This document shows, piece after piece, positions 31,875 to 33,659 of a DNA stretch of 33,659 nucleotides (within the stretch, counting starts at the first letter, position 1; every line of letters begins with the position of its first letter). The translations under genes and the position numbers were made by a program. This stretch comes from an uncultured Collinsella sp. Lineage in GTDB: Bacteria; Actinomycetota; Coriobacteriia; Coriobacteriales; Coriobacteriaceae. The stretch lies in assembly GCA_959605475.1 (NCBI GenBank), contig CAUHFS010000026.1, positions 1 to 33,659 on the forward strand. The letters are read 5' to 3'. The notes under the pieces are model-generated. The model was not told where the DNA came from. It did no database searches and worked only from the letters and a program-made list of their open reading frames with translations.

Positions 31875-33251
31875 TTAGAGCGTGATGATGTCCGAGATAT
31901 CGAGGGCCTGAGCGTCGGCGGCATCGTGCGTGGCAAGCAACAGCATGCGACCGTCGAGCAAGTCGAGCACGACCTCGGCGCATGCGTCGCGCGCAGCGGT
32001 ATCTAGACCGGTAAAGGGCTCGTCCAGAATCACCGCGTCGCCCGGGCACAGCAGAGCTCGGGCGATCTCAACACGACGGCGCTGCCCGCCCGAAAGCTCG
32101 GCCACGCGAGCATGTACATCGACCCCCGGCACTAGCAGGCGCAGCAGGGCTGTGGCACTCGAGGCATCCGCACGCGCATCGGCGCACACCAGCACGTTAT
32201 CCAGCGCCGAGGCGGACTCGACCAAGCGCGCGTCCTGAAACACCATCGAGCACGGCGCGCACTCCCCCGCTGCCAACGAAAGCAGCGTCGACTTGCCCAT
32301 GCCCGAGGCGCCCATCACACAGATACGCCCACCCACGGGCACGTTGAGCACCAGTCCGTCGAGCGCCGGCGCCCAGGGCGCGCGATCGCCCACGGCAAGC
32401 GCAAGCTCCGCTGCAGCGCCATCGTCCGCAGCCCTCGCACGCCCGCGCAGCCCATGCCCATGCGCCCGCACGGCCGCACCCCACGCCACGGGCCCCGAAA
32501 CCCGCAGCAGCCACACCAGCACGCGCTCGCACGCCCATGAGGCGGCAACGACCAGCACGGTCCACGCCAGCAGATCAGCCGTCTCAATCAAAAGCTTCGC
32601 CTGATAGATGCGCTCACCCACGGTGCCCACCGCCATGCCGATCAGCTCGGCTGCCACGCCGGCCTTCCAGCTCATGCCGATCACGGCACGGGCACACGAA
32701 AGCACAAACGGCAGGACTTCGCGCCAGGTATGGGCGCAAAACAGGCGCCATCCCCGCACGCCATGCAGGCGGAACATCTGCTCCAGCGGCTTATCCACTT
32801 GTGCCAAGCCCTCGGCCAGCGAAAAATACACGCCCGGCAGCGCCATCAAAAAGACTGCCGCGATGCTCACGCGCGCCGACCCCAGCCAGATTAGCAACAG
32901 GACCACCACGCAGGCGACCGGTGTCGCCTTTACAAACGACAGCGCCGGAGCCACCAGGTGCGCAAACGCCCGCGAACGTGACGAAATCCCGGCAAGCACA
33001 CCAACACACACCGCGGCAAGCGCCAGCCCGCCCAGTATCCGCGCGCCCGAGCCCGCCAAAATCGCCCAGGTACCGCCATCGCACACCAGGCGCAGAAGCG
33101 CCAAGGCAACAGCACCCGGCCCCGGCAAGATCAGCGGCTGCGCCACCAGCGACGCCGCAAAGATCCACACGGCAAGCCAAAAGGCGGCGACGGCACCCAC
33201 TGCCGCCACCGCCTTCGCACGCTCAGTCATGTGTCGAGCAAACGCACGCAC
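31875..33251 (-). CDS. Fused ABC transporter permease-ATPase (NitT/TauT type)
   Basis: This 458-residue protein joins an importer permease to its ATPase. Residues 1 to about 255 are hydrophobic and resemble SsuC/TauC, including the coupling-helix region around FSLAEGLAQVDKPLEQMF and REVLPFVLSCARAVIGMSW. A Pro/Ala-rich linker leads to an ATP-binding domain with Walker A GASGMGKST near 314-321, a Q-loop in VFQDARLV, signature LSGGQRRRVEIARALL near 382-397, Walker B VILDEPFTGLD, and the H-loop LLATHDAADA. The ATPase half is short, under 200 residues. The start is GTG at 33251, with GGAG in the end of the upstream gene; an ATG eight codons later is an alternative. It follows the substrate-binding gene by 3 bp. 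The substrate is unknown (sulfonate, nitrate, thiamine precursor or similar). Confidence 0.9.
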   Translation of the reverse strand: MRAFARHMTERAKAVAAVGAVAAFWLAVWIFAASLVAQPLILPGPGAVALALLRLVCDGGTWAILAGSGARILGGLALAAVCVGVLAGISSRSRAFAHLVAPALSFVKATPVACVVVLLLIWLGSARVSIAAVFLMALPGVYFSLAEGLAQVDKPLEQMFRLHGVRGWRLFCAHTWREVLPFVLSCARAVIGMSWKAGVAAELIGMAVGTVGERIYQAKLLIETADLLAWTVLVVAASWACERVLVWLLRVSGPVAWGAAVRAHGHGLRGRARAADDGAAAELALAVGDRAPWAPALDGLVLNVPVGGRICVMGASGMGKSTLLSLAAGECAPCSMVFQDARLVESASALDNVLVCADARADASSATALLRLLVPGVDVHARVAELSGGQRRRVEIARALLCPGDAVILDEPFTGLDTAARDACAEVVLDLLDGRMLLLATHDAADAQALDISDIITL

Positions 33252-33254
33252 GGG

Positions 33255-33659
33255 CTACTCCATGTAGTAAAAATCGTCAGCCGGGAGCTTACCGCCCACG
33301 GCACTCGCGTCCGCATCGGCCAGCACCTGCAGGTACCCACCGAGCGCCGCCTTCATATCTTTCCCCGTCTGGCACACGAGCATGCACCCGGGAATCGCCT
33401 TTTCGGCAATCGAGGCGTTATCGACGATACCCGCATCGACCACCGCCTGAGCCCAGTCCGCCGGTGCCGCGTTTACGGCCTCAACGCTCGCCGCATGGCA
33501 GCTTAAGAACTCCGCCACAGCCTCGGGATGCTCCTCGGCAAAGGCACGGCGCACCACGGTCACGCCCGTCAGCAAACGGGAGCCCGTGTCACCCGCGAGC
33601 TCGTCCCACACATCGGTCAGGCTCACCGGTGCCGACAGCTTGCCCTCGCTCTTGGCGAT
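33255..33659 (-). CDS. ABC transporter substrate-binding protein, C-terminal part (cut by window edge)
   Basis: The frame is open through the right edge, so this is the C-terminal 134 residues of a longer protein. The segment with VVRRAFAEEHPEAVAEFL, VDAGIVDNASIAEKAIPG and the end ADDFYYME is typical of NitT/TauT/SsuA-type substrate-binding proteins. The GTG near 33626 is an internal codon, not a start, because family homology continues upstream of it. It is the first gene of an importer unit with the fused permease-ATPase, whose start is 3 bp after this stop. The lipoprotein signal is outside the window. Confidence 0.85.
   Translation of the reverse strand: MAKSEGKLSAPVSLTDVWDELAGDTGSRLLTGVTVVRRAFAEEHPEAVAEFLSCHAASVEAVNAAPADWAQAVVDAGIVDNASIAEKAIPGCMLVCQTGKDMKAALGGYLQVLADADASAVGGKLPADDFYYME

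Noticed and set aside
1..33659. CRISPR array, tRNA or rRNA genes, insertion sequences
   Set aside because: No regularly spaced repeats, cloverleaf-like segments, rRNA words or transposase genes were found on reading the intergenic regions.

Overview
The window reads as chromosomal DNA of a high-GC Gram-positive gut anaerobe of the class Coriobacteriia, most likely Collinsella or a close relative. This is an inference from protein character (superoxide reductase, AddA/AddB pair, YerC, DUF1275, fused ABC importer, FucO-like iron alcohol dehydrogenase), from the GC-rich codon use, and from intergenic repeats of a style I associate with that genus. No rRNA, tRNA, CRISPR array, insertion sequence or phage module was seen. 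Twenty-two complete protein genes, one gene cut by the right edge and one doubtful small ORF are listed.

Layout. 1-277: gene-free, hairpin-rich. 278-2743: a NAD-synthetase-like protein whose active-site motifs have all decayed, preceded by a one-iron superoxide reductase. 2894-10190: DnaE replicative polymerase followed by a SWIM/SNF2 helicase, probably one transcript. 10431-12243: a lower-GC MFS transporter and a DUF3284 protein. 12380-19108: the addB-addA recombinational repair pair, with a YerC regulator upstream at 19330. 19954-20319: small phage-holin-4-type membrane protein. 20460-23362: a sulfur module, with an Rrf2 regulator divergent from cysK followed by mnmA. 23499-26313: an M42 aminopeptidase, a 600-bp gene-free stretch with an inverted pair of short repeats, and a fucO-type dehydrogenase. 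26590-27265: an AT-rich patch with a Cys-rich micro-ORF and a LURP-one/tubby-like protein. 27345-31367: DUF1275 membrane protein, divergent YgiQ radical-SAM protein and a CPBP protease. 31456-31659: an orphan RelB/DinJ antitoxin. 31875-33659: a NitT/TauT-type ABC importer in which permease and ATPase are one polypeptide, following a partial substrate-binding protein.

How the parts may work together. The Rrf2-cysK-mnmA block links cysteine synthesis to sulfur use in tRNA thiolation, and resembles the Firmicutes cymR-iscS-mnmA neighbourhood. The genes are mostly housekeeping. The most unusual items are the dead NAD-synthetase-like protein, a family of intergenic hairpins with GGGAC/GTCCC in their arms but different arm sequences, a 27-bp perfect inverted repeat after mnmA, a promoter that abuts a terminator-like hairpin before mnmA, and the permease-ATPase fusion. 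All identifications rest on reading motifs by eye; no database search was run.
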